A model generated the notes under the pieces. That model saw nothing but the letters and a program-made list of their open reading frames with translations, was not told the origin of the DNA and ran no database searches. DNA of 64,000 nt from Cheilinus undulatus (lineage: Eukaryota > Chordata > Actinopteri > Labriformes > Labridae): positions 1,360,827-1,424,826 of the forward strand of contig NC_054880.1 in NCBI RefSeq assembly GCF_018320785.1. The letters are read 5' to 3'. The position numbers and the translations under genes are program-made. This document shows, piece by piece, positions 11,395 to 24,114 of the stretch (the first letter of the stretch is position 1; each line of letters opens with the position of its first letter).

Positions 11395-14300
11395 ATGCCA
11401 GGAGTCGAGACACTGAGAGATTTTGTCAAGCAGAGACTGACTGCTGCTGCTGAAGAGATTTTTGGAGTCTTTGAAAGAACGATAGCAGAATACGAGGAAC
11501 AACTTTGTCGATGTAAAGAGGAAAACGAGCGAAAACAGAAACTTCTGGACGATGTTCAGCTTCGCTTTCACAGAGCAGGTTTGTTCATTTTTTCCCTCAG
11601 TCATTGTTCTCATTCTGTTTGGACCGACTTTAAACAAATGGACAGTGTTGCAGAAGAGGTTGTATTCTAAGCTTTACGGTAACGGTCGGCAACGGTTATT
11701 TTAATTTCAGTGACCTTTTCTCCTATTTCTAAACCAGTTGTTACAGTCAAGGCTGGGAGACGTGATATGACCTTTCTGTGGTTCGAAGTGGCAACAATGT
11801 ACAATTTCAAGTCATCAAAATGTGTCTTTAAACTGAGGACGAACGATCTCATTGTGTTTTTTTTTTTTTGTCGTAACGCAGTATGTGTTTATGTTTTGAG
11901 TTCTTCATCATATGTATTTCTTAATGATACAAGACAACAATCACTCAATTTAAAAACCAACACAATATAAGACAGTGAAACTAGGGCTGAACAATCTTTG
12001 AAGAATATCTCATTGGGATCATTTTGACTTAGGCTATATTGCAAATTAAGTATAGTTGTATAGAAGGGAATTGTAGCATCCCTCCTGAATGAAGGACGTA
12101 ATGAATTAAAGTTATCTTAGCTTAATTCAAAACAAAACTTACAAAATAAAAAACTACAAAATGTTATAACTGTAGAAACGCCAAAGGGTCATCATTTAGA
12201 CTAAACTGGTTACTTACAGGAATAATAATTTGTACATCATTCTGATTTTGATAAAGAACAAAAACAAAGAATTAAGTGCAATTTGGGTGGCTTGGGGTGT
12301 AGGTTGTCCTTTGAACGGATCGTTGAGAGGTGTGAGGGGTTCTTTTCAAACCTGGTATAGAAGCTGTTCAGGTCTTCAGCCAGTCCAGGGTTTCCAGAGG
12401 GCGGGGGGGGGGGGGTGGGCTTCTGTGGTCGGTGATGTCTTTCAGGCCCTTCCACACTGACGCAGGGTCATTGGTCAACCGGTTTTTGTAGCTTTTCAGA
12501 GTAACTCCTCTTAGCTACTCTGATCTCCTTTGTCAGTGTGTTCCTGGCCTGCCTGTACAGAGCCCTGTCCCTGTTTCTGTAGGTCTCCTCCTTGGCCTGA
12601 TGCGGCTTCCTCAGGTTTGATGTGAACCAGGGTTTGCTGTTATTGAATGTGCAAAAGGTCTTGGTCTGCACACACATGTCCTCACAACAGCTGATGTAAG
12701 ATGTCATAGTAACAGTGAGTTCATTTAGGTCTGAGGCTGCAGCTGTAAAGATGGTCCAATCAAAGCAGGCCTGTAGCTCCAGCTTCCACTCCTCTGTCCA
12801 TCTCTTTACAGTCTTGACAACAGGCTTTGCAGATTTAATTTTCTGCCTGTAGGTTGGGATGAGATGAACCAGACAGTGATAAGAGAGCCCCAAAGCAGCA
12901 CGAGGTACAGAGCAATAGGCGTCCTTTAATATGGTGTAGCAGTGGTCCGGAGTGTTACTGTCCCTGGTGGGACACTTTAAATGCTGTCTGTATTTTGGTA
13001 GTTCGTTGGTGAGGTTTGCTCTGTTAAAGTCCCCTAGAATGATGAGCAGGGAGTTTTTTCTCCATGTCTGTTACCTGGTCGGCCAGGTGTTGCAGCGCCT
13101 CCATTACGCACACCTGAGCAGGAATGTAAACACAGACCAGGACGAACAAGGAGTGAATAAAAAGGTCTGCAGTTTATGAACAGAGTCTCTATGTGAGGAC
13201 TGCACGACTTCAACACTGTGACATCTGTACACCAACCTTGATTAACGTAGAAGCCCATTTCACCTCCCCTTTACTTCCCTGAAAGGTCCGTAGCACGGTC
13301 CGCTCAGAAGAGCTGAAAGCCCTGCCGCTGAAGCACGCTGCCTAGGATGTGTACACTGAGCCAGGTTTCAGTAAAACACAGGGCAGCAGAATGGCTCAAG
13401 TCCTTATTTTTTAGTTGAGGAGCAGCAACTCATCCATCTTGTTGGCCAGAGAGCAGACGTTCCCAAGATGTAGTGATGGGAGAGCTGTGTGTAATCCCTG
13501 CTTCGTAAGTTTAACAAGCGCTCCAGCGCGCCTCCTCCTTATCCCATAGAGAGCTGCTACTCCTCCCACCACAATCTCCGGAAAACTTTTCGGTTCAATG
13601 AGAACTGGGGAGAAAACTCCAGCAGTGGTTTTTCCATTATTCAGGAGCTCCTCTCTTGTGAATGTGATCACAGAGGGAGAGCAGAAAGCAAGAGAGAAAA
13701 AACAAAACCACTATAAATACTAGAGAGTGTAGTATCAGTGCGCCCTGCTGCAGCACCATGTTGGATCCCATTTGCGCCATCTTGGATACCATTAAAGCCA
13801 ACTTAATGCATTGTTTTTCTATACTTTATACGGTCTTGCAGGTTATTGTTGACTAGAAGTGCCTTCATGGGAACTGAGGTCAGACCCTCTTCAATGCTTT
13901 TCCTCTGGACATCATATGAGGGATTACACCAGCATATGATAGTGTCATGACCTGGTTCAGGTGGTCACAACAAAGAAGGGAGACACCATGGCAAAGTTTA
14001 AAACAAGTCTTTATTTTTCCAACCAAACCAATTTAAACCAAATTAAAAATTTAAATCAAACAGTTCTCTAATTAAACCGAATCAGGCCAAATCAAATAAT
14101 CAAATTCGGCAGTTTACTATTTAAACTGAATTAGACCAAGCTGAAGAGTCTAAAAAGCCAAATTAGTACAAATTAAATATTTGCAGCATGAAGTATGTAA
14201 GTCAGTAGAGTCAGTAGCATGGGATGTGCATGAGCGAAGGTAATGTGTGTAAATGTTGTAAAATGCAAACTTAGCTAAAGCTCGACCTAATCTAACATAA

Positions 14301-17300
14301 CTAAACCAAAGTGTGGTATACCTGTGGAGGCCAGGTCAGAGAGAGAGTGCATGTGTGACCGCAGGAGCTTAAATAACCTCCTCACTCGAAGCGCAGGTGT
14401 GTGACATTATGCTAATCAATGAGCTGCACTCACAGACACAGGCTGGAGACACTCAGGCTGACAACAGCAGACATCATATGTCAACAACACAGTAGTTCTT
14501 AATTGTGCTGCCCAGTAGTAATCTCTGAGTGACAGAAGACCCCATCCCCTTTTTTCTTTTGCCAGTTGTAAGGTTTTAAATGGAATTTGAGGCCTTTTAC
14601 CTTGCCATATGTATCAGGATAATATTTTCCCATTCTTTAAATTGTTTATGGCTTATTTCTATTGACAGGGTTTGAAATAGATATAATAATTTGGGTAGGA
14701 TGTTCATTTTAATTGAGTCTATTCTTGAGCTGAAACTTAAGTAAGGGATTAGATTCCATCTCGCTATATCCTCTTGAATTTTCTTTTGTTTCGGGGAATA
14801 ATTACATTCTAATAATTCTATGAGGTCCTTTGGTATTATGACTCCCAAATATTTAAAATGTTCTGTTTCCCATGCTAGATGGTACTTGCTCTTAACTTCT
14901 TCTGGTTGGCTATAATTTTATTTAAACAGTTGTGTTTTACTTATATTATTTTTGTTTCCTGTTGATTAATCAAAATATTCAAATGATTGCATTAGTTTAA
15001 GTAGAGAGTTTGTTGGTTGCCCTAGAAAGATCAGAATATCATCTGCATAGCAGGCTAGTTTATGCTCTTTCCCTTGAATGCTAATGCATTTTATTTCTTT
15101 GTTTTGTCTTATGTATTGAGTAAATGGTTCCAAATATAATGCAAATAATAGTGGTGAGCACGCGCAGCCCTGCCTTGTACCTCTTTCCAGAATACATTTT
15201 TTTGATAAATCACCATTAACTTTAATTCTAGCCGTGGGTTTATCATATAACGCCTGTATTGTTTGACTTGTTGTTTCATGCAGGCCAAATTTATGGAGAA
15301 CTCGATAGAGACAGCTCCAATCTACTGAATCAAAAGCTTTTTCTGCATCAATACTAATTACCATTGCTGCTATTTTATTCTTTTGGATGTGATTAATAAT
15401 TTGTAATCTCTGTTGTTTACTATCTTGCATCTGACGCTCTTGGATAAACCCTGTCTGGTCATTATTTATCAGATTAGACAGGAACTCCTCCAATCATCTA
15501 GCCATGATAGAAGTTAAGAGCATATACTCTATATTCAGAACTGAAATTGGTCTGTGTGATCTATATTCTTATTTATCTTTAGTTTCTTTTGGAATGGTGG
15601 AGATGATTTCTTCCTTCCAACTGGGCGATGTTTGTGCCTTCTTTAAAACACAATTAATGTAGGAAGCATCATTGGATGACCGGAATATTTAATTTACTTC
15701 TTGGATTTCTGAGGGCCTTATTTTAAGTGTTTTGAGGTGTAGGATCCCTAAAACTGTGCTTTTGCTGTTTTTCTGTAAAATAAGGTTGGCATTCCTGATT
15801 TTGCAGTATTTCTACCTTCCACTTTAAGCTCTTAGTTCCCTTCATTTAATGACCCACTTTCAATTTGAAAACACCCTAAATTATTGGACCACCAAATGCT
15901 GGTTCAGAGGAAACAATAACAAGGGTTCTCTGGGAATATGTTCTGGGCTAATGTATATTTTATCAAATAAATAAAGGAGAGCAACAGTAGCAGACAAATA
16001 CGAACCTCAGGAAGAGTACAGGATCCCTGAAAAAATACTTAAGAAAAATACCAGAGTATTATTTCTTTGTTACATTGAACATCTGATTGTGACACACTGG
16101 AGTAGCATGCAGTTATAATTTTCCTTTCTGTTCGTGTTTTTGTGTATCTTTTTGTCCTGTAGACACCCGGCAGCTGTTAGTTCATCAAGAAGAGGTTCCC
16201 TCTGAGCAGCAGGAGTGGAGCTCCAGTCTGGACCAGGAGGACACTGAGCCTCCACACATTAAAGAGGAAGAGGAGGAACTGTGGAGCAGTCAGGAGGGAC
16301 TGGAGGAGTTTAATACCATCAATTTCCCCTTTGCTCCTGTCCCTGTGAAGACTGGAGATGATGAAGAGAAACCTCAGTCCTCACAGCTTGATGAAATACA
16401 AAGTGAAGGGATGAAAACAGGAGCTGATGGAGAGGACTGTGGAGGACCAGGACAGGCCTGGAACTCAGAACCAGAGAGACATTTTCATTCAGAGACTCAG
16501 GACAAGACTGAAGCTGAAACTAATGACAGTGATGGTTGGAGGGTCTCAATGGAACATGATTACGGATTTAAATGTGTGGACAACTTTGGTGATGAGCGGT
16601 CAGAGAATGACAAGAAATCACACAGCTGCTCTCAGTGCAGTAAAACATTCAGATGGAAATGTCATCTTGTTACACATATGAGAACAAACCATAGAGAAAA
16701 ACCCTTCATCTGCCCTGAGTGTGGTAAAAAATTTGATCACAAGTGTCGTCTGGCGGCACATATGGTGATGCACACAGGAGAGAAACCATTTAGCTGCCCA
16801 GAGTGTGATAAAAAGTTTAACCGAAAGTCTACTCTGACTACACACATATTTGTCCACACTGGAGAGAAACCCTTCGGCTGCTCTGAGTGTGATAAAAAGT
16901 TTAATCAAAAGTCCATCTTAGCTAAACACATGTTGGTGCACACAGGAGAGAAACCGTTTAGCTGCTCTGAGTGTTATAAAAAGTTTAGCCAAAAGATCAC
17001 TCTGAACAGACACATGCTGGTGCACACAGGAGAGAAGCCATTTAGCTGCTCTCAGTGTGATAAAAAATTCAATCACAGTTCTACTTTGGCTAAACACATG
17101 TTGGTGCACACAGGAGAGAAGCCATTTAGCTGCTCTCAGTGTGATAAAAAATTCAATCACAGGTCTACTTTGGCTAAACACATGTTGGTGCACACAGGAG
17201 AGAAGCCATTTAGCTGCTCTCAGTGTGATAAAAAATTTAATCGCAAGTGTAATCTGGCTACACACATGAGGATGCACAGGAAAGACATCCTTCAGCTGTT

Positions 17301-17310
17301 AGTTCTGTGA
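11395..17310 (+). CDS. Zinc-finger gene C (two exons, 443 aa), alternative C-terminus
   Basis: Exon 1 is 11395-11578 and exon 2 is 16163-17310; the 4584-bp intron is swollen by two LINE fragments. Residues 1-61 are the shared domain (FVKQ version). In the hinge the second SUMO-type motif is lost (VKTG instead of VKTE). Eight fingers follow. The first has an H-x4-H ending (HMRTNH), and the sixth and seventh are encoded by an 84-bp tandem duplication differing by one base. After the eighth finger the frame departs from the family and ends HRKDILQLLVL; the usual terminal CELC...HKC module survives only as out-of-frame and partly deleted sequence downstream. Contact residues (-1, 3, 6) vary between fingers. 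Probable DNA-binding regulator. Confidence 0.88.
12240..13690 (-). mobile_element. LINE fragment (jockey/CR1-like), endonuclease and linker part
   Basis: On the minus strand the order is 13671 to 12240. It starts MITFTREELLN, continues through LGNVCSLANKMDELLLL and SPHIETLFINCRPFYS (apurinic endonuclease region), then LSYHCLVHLIPTYRQK, KTVKRWTEEWKLELQACFDW and KPWFTSNLRKPHQAKEETYR, and ends before the reverse transcriptase. Frames are interrupted in several places, so it is inactive. The matching 3' tail of the same kind of element is found separately near 59100-59400. Clade assignment is by eye. Confidence 0.75.
13691..14540. other. Intron C, unclassified sequence between two LINE fragments
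   Basis: This has no gene-like reading frame. The first 100 bases may be the 5' leader of the LINE to the left. The run from about 13940 (CATGACCTGGTTCAGGTGGTCACAACAAAG) has no counterpart in the introns of sister genes, so it is inserted DNA of a kind I cannot classify. Confidence 0.4.
14541..15665 (-). mobile_element. LINE-1/Tx1-like reverse transcriptase fragment
   Basis: On the minus strand, 15493-14966 encodes a reverse transcriptase core: DQTGFIQERQ, VISIDAEKAFDSVDW, GTRQGCACSPLLFALYLEP and CYADDILIFL (the YADD catalytic box). A second frame, 14848-14597, continues with MGVIIPKDLIELLE and RWNLIPYLSFSSRIDSIKMN. The spacing and motifs fit the L1/Tx1 clade. Both ends of the element are missing. 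Unique intron sequence shared with sister genes resumes near 15680. Confidence 0.85.
17041..17208 (+). repeat. 84-bp tandem duplication of one zinc finger in gene C
   Basis: 17041-17124 and 17125-17208 match except for one base (T at 17079, G at 17163), which changes FNHSSTLAKH to FNHRSTLAKH. Each unit encodes exactly one finger plus linker. This is a recent finger gain by unequal exchange or slippage. Confidence 0.95.
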
Positions 17311-19945
17311 TCATAAATTTTCATTAAGTTTACTGGTGGCCAGGCTTCATAAAATAAGAGAAAGAAGAGCTAATGAGGAGGACTATGTAAGATGAGAACC
17401 AGGCAGTATCTGAGATATATAAAAAGATGTGCAACAAGACACTGAAGATGAATAAGATGATTAGAGGAAGATCAGAGAACATCAGTCAGGTCTAAACTCT
17501 AAGCCTGCTATACTCAATCCTGCAGCTACTCAGCTGCACACAGCTCTTATTGGGATGCACAGATGCATCAGCTTAACATCGGCTGATATTATCCCTGTTT
17601 GCATATATATGCAAATAATATAGCAGAAACGTTTATCCGCATGTATCTGTTGTCATCCGACATATCTAGCTGATGAATAAAATAAACCAGTGCAGAAGAC
17701 GGAACATTCTGGAGAATGTCTAATGTGATTTCATGGTCAAACATGAGAGAAAATGTTGGCGTTCTACGAGAAAGAAGAGAACATAAAAATTGGTTAGTTT
17801 GTTGTGTTGAACACAAGTATTGGCCCAAACTTTCACAATAAATCTATCTCAAAGTCTTTTATCAAAAGTTGTCATCTTGCTTTTAAAATCAATGCCAAAA
17901 CATTTTCAAAAGTAGAAATTTTGCCTGTGTACTTGATTTATTGCAAATCACATAAATGCTGGTTGGCAATAAAACAGACTGGAACAACAGCAGAGAATAG
18001 AGGCCCTTTAGATCGTTGTTTCCAATGCAAACACCAACAGTAAATCCTTTCTGTGGCAACATGAGAGTCATAAATATCACTGAGGTAAGTTCAGAGCTGA
18101 TGTTTCAACAAACCTTTCCAGACTGAAATACAAATGTAGATTGCTAAAAGCATGGACAGTCATCACAGAGAAAAGTGGAAGACTACCTGCTATTATTGAC
18201 TGTGATTATCAGCAAAATGCTGTATGCTCAGGTGTGGACATATTAGCAACTATATTTTGTGTGTTATGCTGTTGTCAGTTCTTTAATCATATTTCTTTGT
18301 GTATGTGAATAACAGAGATGCACACCAGTCATTTTTTGCAAGTCCAAGTCAGGTCTCAAGTCTCGTATGGTCTTAATGAGCATTCTATGATCTGCTTCTG
18401 ACATCCAGTCTGCTTAGACCACTGCATGGTTATATCTTAGGGATTTAAAGCCTGTACTGTATTCTCATCATCAGCACAGGTGGGATTGCCACTGGTGTAA
18501 TAAATAAAGGATGGATGTTTCCGTACTCGACACTTTGTGCACAAAGTTTAAACCTGTTAACCTGACACGCCAGATGGATTTGTTTCACACGTCCATTTGG
18601 AAAAGCTCCCATAGATGGCGTTTGCGAAAGGGCAGAGCCTTTGATAAAAAAATTTGTAGGGTGATTGGATGAACGTTCTTTCTGTCACATCTTTACGGGC
18701 CAATCAGATCAACAAAACACGTGATGTCGTAGCCCCAAACCGAGGTGCACCGCTACCAAGGAATAAACTCTATAGAGAGCTGCACAACACGAACCATGGC
18801 GACTGTAGACATGTCAGTACACGACTTTTGTAGTTTTGGATAGAAAACAACTCACTGCTGTTCTTTGTTCTTCTTTTAATGAAGAAATGTCATCAAGTTC
18901 TGATAAAATGTATACTGTATATTGTAATGTATAGCATTCAACCTAATGTCTTCCGTCATAATTCCACCGGGCTCTTCTTGCTGCTTGAATACATCATGAC
19001 TCTGCTGCGCCCAACAGTACTGCCCCTCAATGCTGATTGGTCCTGTCACTTTCTCACCGAGCCCAAATGGTTCAGATGGGAGCTTTGCAAGACAGATTTG
19101 CCAGTGAGAAAGACGGAAATGGGCAAATCCATCTGCTTTGCAAGGATATAGGCCTGTTATGTTTAAGGTTATAGTAGTTTGGGATTTTTCATTAGGTTTA
19201 CTTTTTATTTCATTTTCACTTTCTGTGTTGGATTTCAGTTCAGTTTTTATTAGTTTTGACTGCTGGTTTGTTAGTTTACTTTAGTTTCTATTCTGCAAAA
19301 AAAAAAAAAAAGCTTTATTTAAGTTTAGTTTTTATTCGCTTTAGTGTTAGTTTTAGTTTTCTACAGATAAATATCAGGGCTGAGTGCCAGTCATATATAT
19401 TTTTAAAAACATATCAAAACAGGCTACTCTTCACTTATCATTTTATTTACTTAAAGATGATGTTTGAATAAACTCCAGATATAAATCTACCACTATGTGA
19501 GGTCTTAACTAATCAGATCAGGCAATTTTATTCTCCTAAGACTCTGGTGTAGGTGCCAGTCAGTATGGTTGTGTCAAAGACTAAAACTACAGATATTTTG
19601 TCTCTATTTTTATTTTATGTGACTTATTTTTGTAAGCGCACTATACAGTTTAGGTGAGTTTCTTTCTTTTTCAAAAAAAAAAAAGCTTAGTTTTTATTTA
19701 GTTTCAGTTAACTAAAATGATTTTTGAATTTTAGTTTTAGTTATTTAGTTAGTTTTATTTAACTGTAATAACTTTGGTTACGACGATCTGACAAATTAAA
19801 AAAGTTATTACTTCCCTTTAACTTATGAGGATATATCGTTTTAAAAAAGGATTTGTAAAAATCCCTCGTTGCCATGGAAAAATGTTGTTCGTGTTTGGCC
19901 AAAATATCTTGTGAGAGGTCAGTTTCAACATTTATTCTGAAGGAC
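17311..19945. other. Spacer C-D
   Basis: No gene is supported. Just after the stop lie the out-of-frame remains of the family's last finger and the CCAGGCTTCATAAAATAAG run. Shared 3'-flank blocks follow, with a possible AATAAA near 17675, then the CCATGGCGACTGTAGACATG block (18796) and AT-rich TTTTAGTTTT repeats. 19075-19660 is almost the same as 10190-10780. Confidence 0.6.
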
Positions 19946-19949
19946 ACAA

Positions 19950-20270
19950 TCAGCGGTGCACCGGAAGTGACACTATTGCGAACACTTTACTCTGTATTTA
20001 GCGTTTTTTTTTTTTCATCCGCGTCACTTTGTTAAGAGAGATAAGCTGTTCTGACCTGTCAGAGGCTCATTCTGTCAAATGAATGGACTTTGAGCTTTAA
20101 ATGTTTTTCTCAGTTTTCTCTCCCTCAGTCATCTACCCGGAAACTACAAAGCTAGCTTAGCTTAGCATTCAAACTGGAGAGATGATGGGTGGGGAAACAG
20201 TCAAAGTTGCTGTTTGATGGAGTGGTTGTAGTGTTTTCCAAAATAAATCAGACAGTGTAACTGTGTGAAG
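19950..20270 (+). promoter_or_regulatory. Promoter and 5' UTR of gene D, YY1-type site lost
   Basis: CACCGGAAGTGAC (19959-19971) is kept. At the place where other copies have CAACATGGCGGC, this copy has a poly-T run (20004-20015) and no GGCGGC. The leader close to the ATG is conserved. Confidence 0.55.
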
Positions 20271-23200
20271 ATGCCAGGAGTCAAGACACTGAGAGATTTT
20301 GTCAAGCAGAGACTGACTGCTGCTGCTGAAGAGATTTTTGGAGTCTTTGAAAGAACGATAGCAGAATACGAGGAACAACTTTGTCGATGTAAAGAGGAAA
20401 ACGAGCGAAAACAGAAACTTCTGGACGATGTTCAGCTTCGCTTTCACAGAGCAGGTTTGTTCATTTTTCCCTCAGTCATTGTTCTCATTCTGTTTGGACC
20501 GACTTTAAACAAATGGACGGTGTTGTAGAAGAGGTTGTATTCTAAGTTTTACGGTAACGGTCGTCAACGGTTATTTTAATTTCAGTGACGTTGTCTCCTA
20601 TTTCTAAACCAGTTGTTACAGTCAAGGCTGGGAGACGTGATATGACCTTTCTGTGGTTCCAAGCGTCAACAATGTACAATTTCAAGCCACCAAAATGTGT
20701 CTTTAAACCGAGGAAGAACGATCTAATTGTGATTTTTTTTGTTGCAATGCAGTATGTGATTATGTTTTGAGTTCTTCATTTGTATTTTTTAACGACACAC
20801 GAAAAAAATCATTTAATATAAAACCAACGCAACAAAAGATAGTGATAAGATCGACAATCTTCAAAGTATATCTAATTGAGATCATTTTCACTTATATTGT
20901 AAATTCAGTATCCATTGTTGTAGTGAAGGGAATTGTAGCATCCCTCCTGAATGAATGACAGTTGACTCTTGTTCTGATGATTTTCGTGGTTTATTTTAAC
21001 TTGACAACATCAAACAGTCAAACTAAACTGGTTCCTTACAGGAATGATAATTTGTACATCATTCTCATTTTGATTAAGAAAAAAAAAAACAATAAAAGTG
21101 GGATTTTGTGAATTATTCTTAGACTAGCTCTTGACTGTGTGCCTGATGTGTAGGACGTCGAATCTCTGATGTGGAGAAAAAAAATGATTAACTGGTATTT
21201 TGACTTCAGGTTAAAGAAATGGTTCACCATTTGTAATTTGAAAATTTCATTAGGATATGTTGTGATTTGATCTACATTTTGACAGTCACACGCACTAGTG
21301 CTGCACAGTTAATCTAATCACAATTGCAATGTCAGACTTTGCAATAACAAAACTGCATACAGGGCTGCAATTATTATTTTATAAAGAAGTTTGAAAATGG
21401 TTTTATTTATTTTTCAACACTACTTAATATTTGTATCTTTTTGATGAGAGATACACACTTCAAATGTTTCATTATTCTCTGTATTTTCCTTGATAACCAT
21501 GCACGTACACTCATGATACCATTTATTTATTAGATTGTTTTCACATTTGACAATATTGTCCAGTAAGGGTCAACCAATAATGTTGAATTTTTCAGGCCTG
21601 ATATCAATACAGATTATTATTAGCGCATGTGACTGATTCCTGATATTTGGAACCAATATGCATTTGTTATGACAAAGAAAATGTCCTTAATGTGGTAAAA
21701 GTAAATCTGCATGTGAAAAATGAAAGAGTAGCTCTGTCAGCATGAGAAACAGCACAGAGTAACACAGAAACAGGAAAACAGGAAGTGATGCTGTCCCTGT
21801 GTCAGTGCCACCCAGGCCTCAGTGCTGATTGGCTGGTAGTTGCTGGTCAGGTAGTATTGTGGACAGAACAGGTGAGACTGCAGAGAGTGAAAACAAACCC
21901 AGAGAGGAAGACACACCTTGCAGTGAAGCCAAAATAATATGTCTTTTGATGAAATGATTTTAGCTGATGATCAGGACAATGAAATGCAGACACCAATAAT
22001 CAGCTAAATGTCAAATATCTGCATTAATAATTATCCAGGCTGATAATCAGTCCACCCCTAATGTCCAGTATAATTGCAATTACATATTTTTACCACATTG
22101 TGCAGCACTACTCAAAAAGTTCAAACTTGACAAACAAACAAGCAGTAGCTAAAACAGATAATTTTACCAATCAATTCAAGTTCACAGTTTGTCTTCTTGT
22201 CAGTCCTGCAGTTTTTATGTTTATATTTGCATTGCATCAGTTATGATAAAAACAGGAAAAAAAACATGGTCCAAATATTTGTTTGGAGATGTAGATGAGT
22301 CTTTGTTTAACCAGGAATGGTGCCATGAAATGGGGCTGTGCAATATTTCTTCATTGTGTCAAAATACCAGTTTAATGCATATTTTTGCAACAGAGATGTT
22401 CTAATCCACACATTATTTAAGCAGTCATATGTAATTTTTTTCTAGAATAGTTTGCAAAAACATTCTTCTTCAGTCCCATTCAGCCCTATGTAGAATAGTT
22501 TATTTTACTTATGTTGAAAAAATACACAAGATGGGGAATTTAAAAATAATCACATATTCACTTGCAGTTGTAATATTGGGGGTTGAGAGGGGATGGATTA
22601 AGATCATTTTCCCAAATCATTAAGCCCCACTATGAAACGGAACCAGGTGCTACATCGGTGGCAGCAAAATTGAGCTGCTGACTGGATTAAAAAGTTCAAT
22701 ATTATTGTATTTGAATACAGTAATTATGACTAGAATATTTAATCTACTTCTTGGATCTCTGATGGCCTTATTTTTAGTGTTTTTTTTAGGTGTAGGATCC
22801 CTGAAACTATGTTTTTGCTGTTATTCCCTATAATAAGTTTGGCATTCCTGATTTTGCATTGTTTCTACCTTCTACTTTAAGCTCTTAGTTCCCTTCTTTT
22901 AAAGACTCACTTTCAATTTGAAAACATGCTAAACATTTGGACCACCAGATGCTGGTTCAGATGAAACAATAACAAGGGTTCTCAGGGAATATGTTCTGGG
23001 CTAAAATACATTTAATCAAGGAAATAAGGGAGTGCAAAAGTAGCAGTTGACGAATGTGAAACTCAGGAGGAGTACAGGATTCCTGAAAAAATATTTAAGA
23101 AATATACCAGAGCATTATTTCTTTGTGACATTGTACCTCTGGTTGTGACACACTGGAGTAGCATGCAGTTATAATGTTCCATTCTGTTTGTATTTTTGTG

Positions 23201-24114
23201 TATCTTTTTGTCCTGTAGACACCCAGCAGCTGTTAGTGAATCAAGAAGAGGTTCCCTCTGAGCAGCAGGAGTGGAGCTCCAGTCTAGAGCAGGAGGACAT
23301 GGAGGACACTGAGCCTCCACACATTAAAGAGGAAGAGGAAAAACTGTGGAGCAGTCAGGAGGAACTGGAGAAGTTTAATACCATCAAGTTCCCCTTTGCT
23401 CCTGTCCCTGTGAAGAATGAAGATGATGAAGAGAAACCTCAGTCCTCACAGCTTGATGAAATACAAAGTGAAGGGATGAAAACAGGAGCTGATGGAGAGG
23501 ACTGTGGAGGACCAGAACAGGCCTGGAACTCAGAACCAGAGAAACATTTTCATCCAGAGACTCAGGACAAGACTGAAGACTGCTCTGAAGCTGAAACTGA
23601 TGACAGTGGTGATTGGAGGGTCACAATGGAAAATGATTACGGATTAAACTGTGTGAAAAACTTTGGTGATGATAGATCAGGCGATGACAAGAAATCACAC
23701 AGCTGCTCCCAATGCAGTAAAAGATTCAGATGGAAATATGATCTTGCTACACATATGAGAACAGACCATGGAGAGAAACCCTTCAGCTGCCCTGAGTGTG
23801 GTAAAAAGTTTAACCAAAAGTCTCATCTGACTACACACATGTTGGTGCACACAGGAAAGAAACCCTTCAGCTGCTCTCAGTGTGATAAAAAATTTAATCA
23901 AAAGTCTAATCTGGCAACACACATGTTGGTGCACACAGGAGAGAAACCATTTAGCTGCTCTCAGTGTGGTAAAAAGTTTAGTCACAAGTGTCATCTGACT
24001 TCACACATGGTGATCCACACAGGAGAGAAACCCTTCAGCTGTGAGCTTTGTAAAAAGAAATTTTCATGGGATAGTCAGGTAAAAAGACACAAGTGTACCG
24101 GTGGCCAGACTTAA
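20271..24114 (+). CDS. Zinc-finger gene D (two exons, 359 aa)
   Basis: Exon 1 is 20271-20454, exon 2 is 23219-24114, intron 2764 bp. Residues 1-61 carry one change rare in the array (MPGVKTLRD; the others have VETLRD). The hinge has a nine-base repeat giving EDMEDTE, with IKEE kept and VKTE changed to VKNE, which still fits a SUMO motif. Four full fingers follow: CSQC...HMRTDH (H-x4-H), CPEC...HMLVH, CSQC...HMLVH and CSQC...HMVIH. The atypical CELCKKKFSWDSQVKRHKC end closes the protein before TAA (TGGQT). It belongs to the A-D hinge group. No break is visible in the coding sequence, although its promoter lacks the YY1-type motif. Confidence 0.9.
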
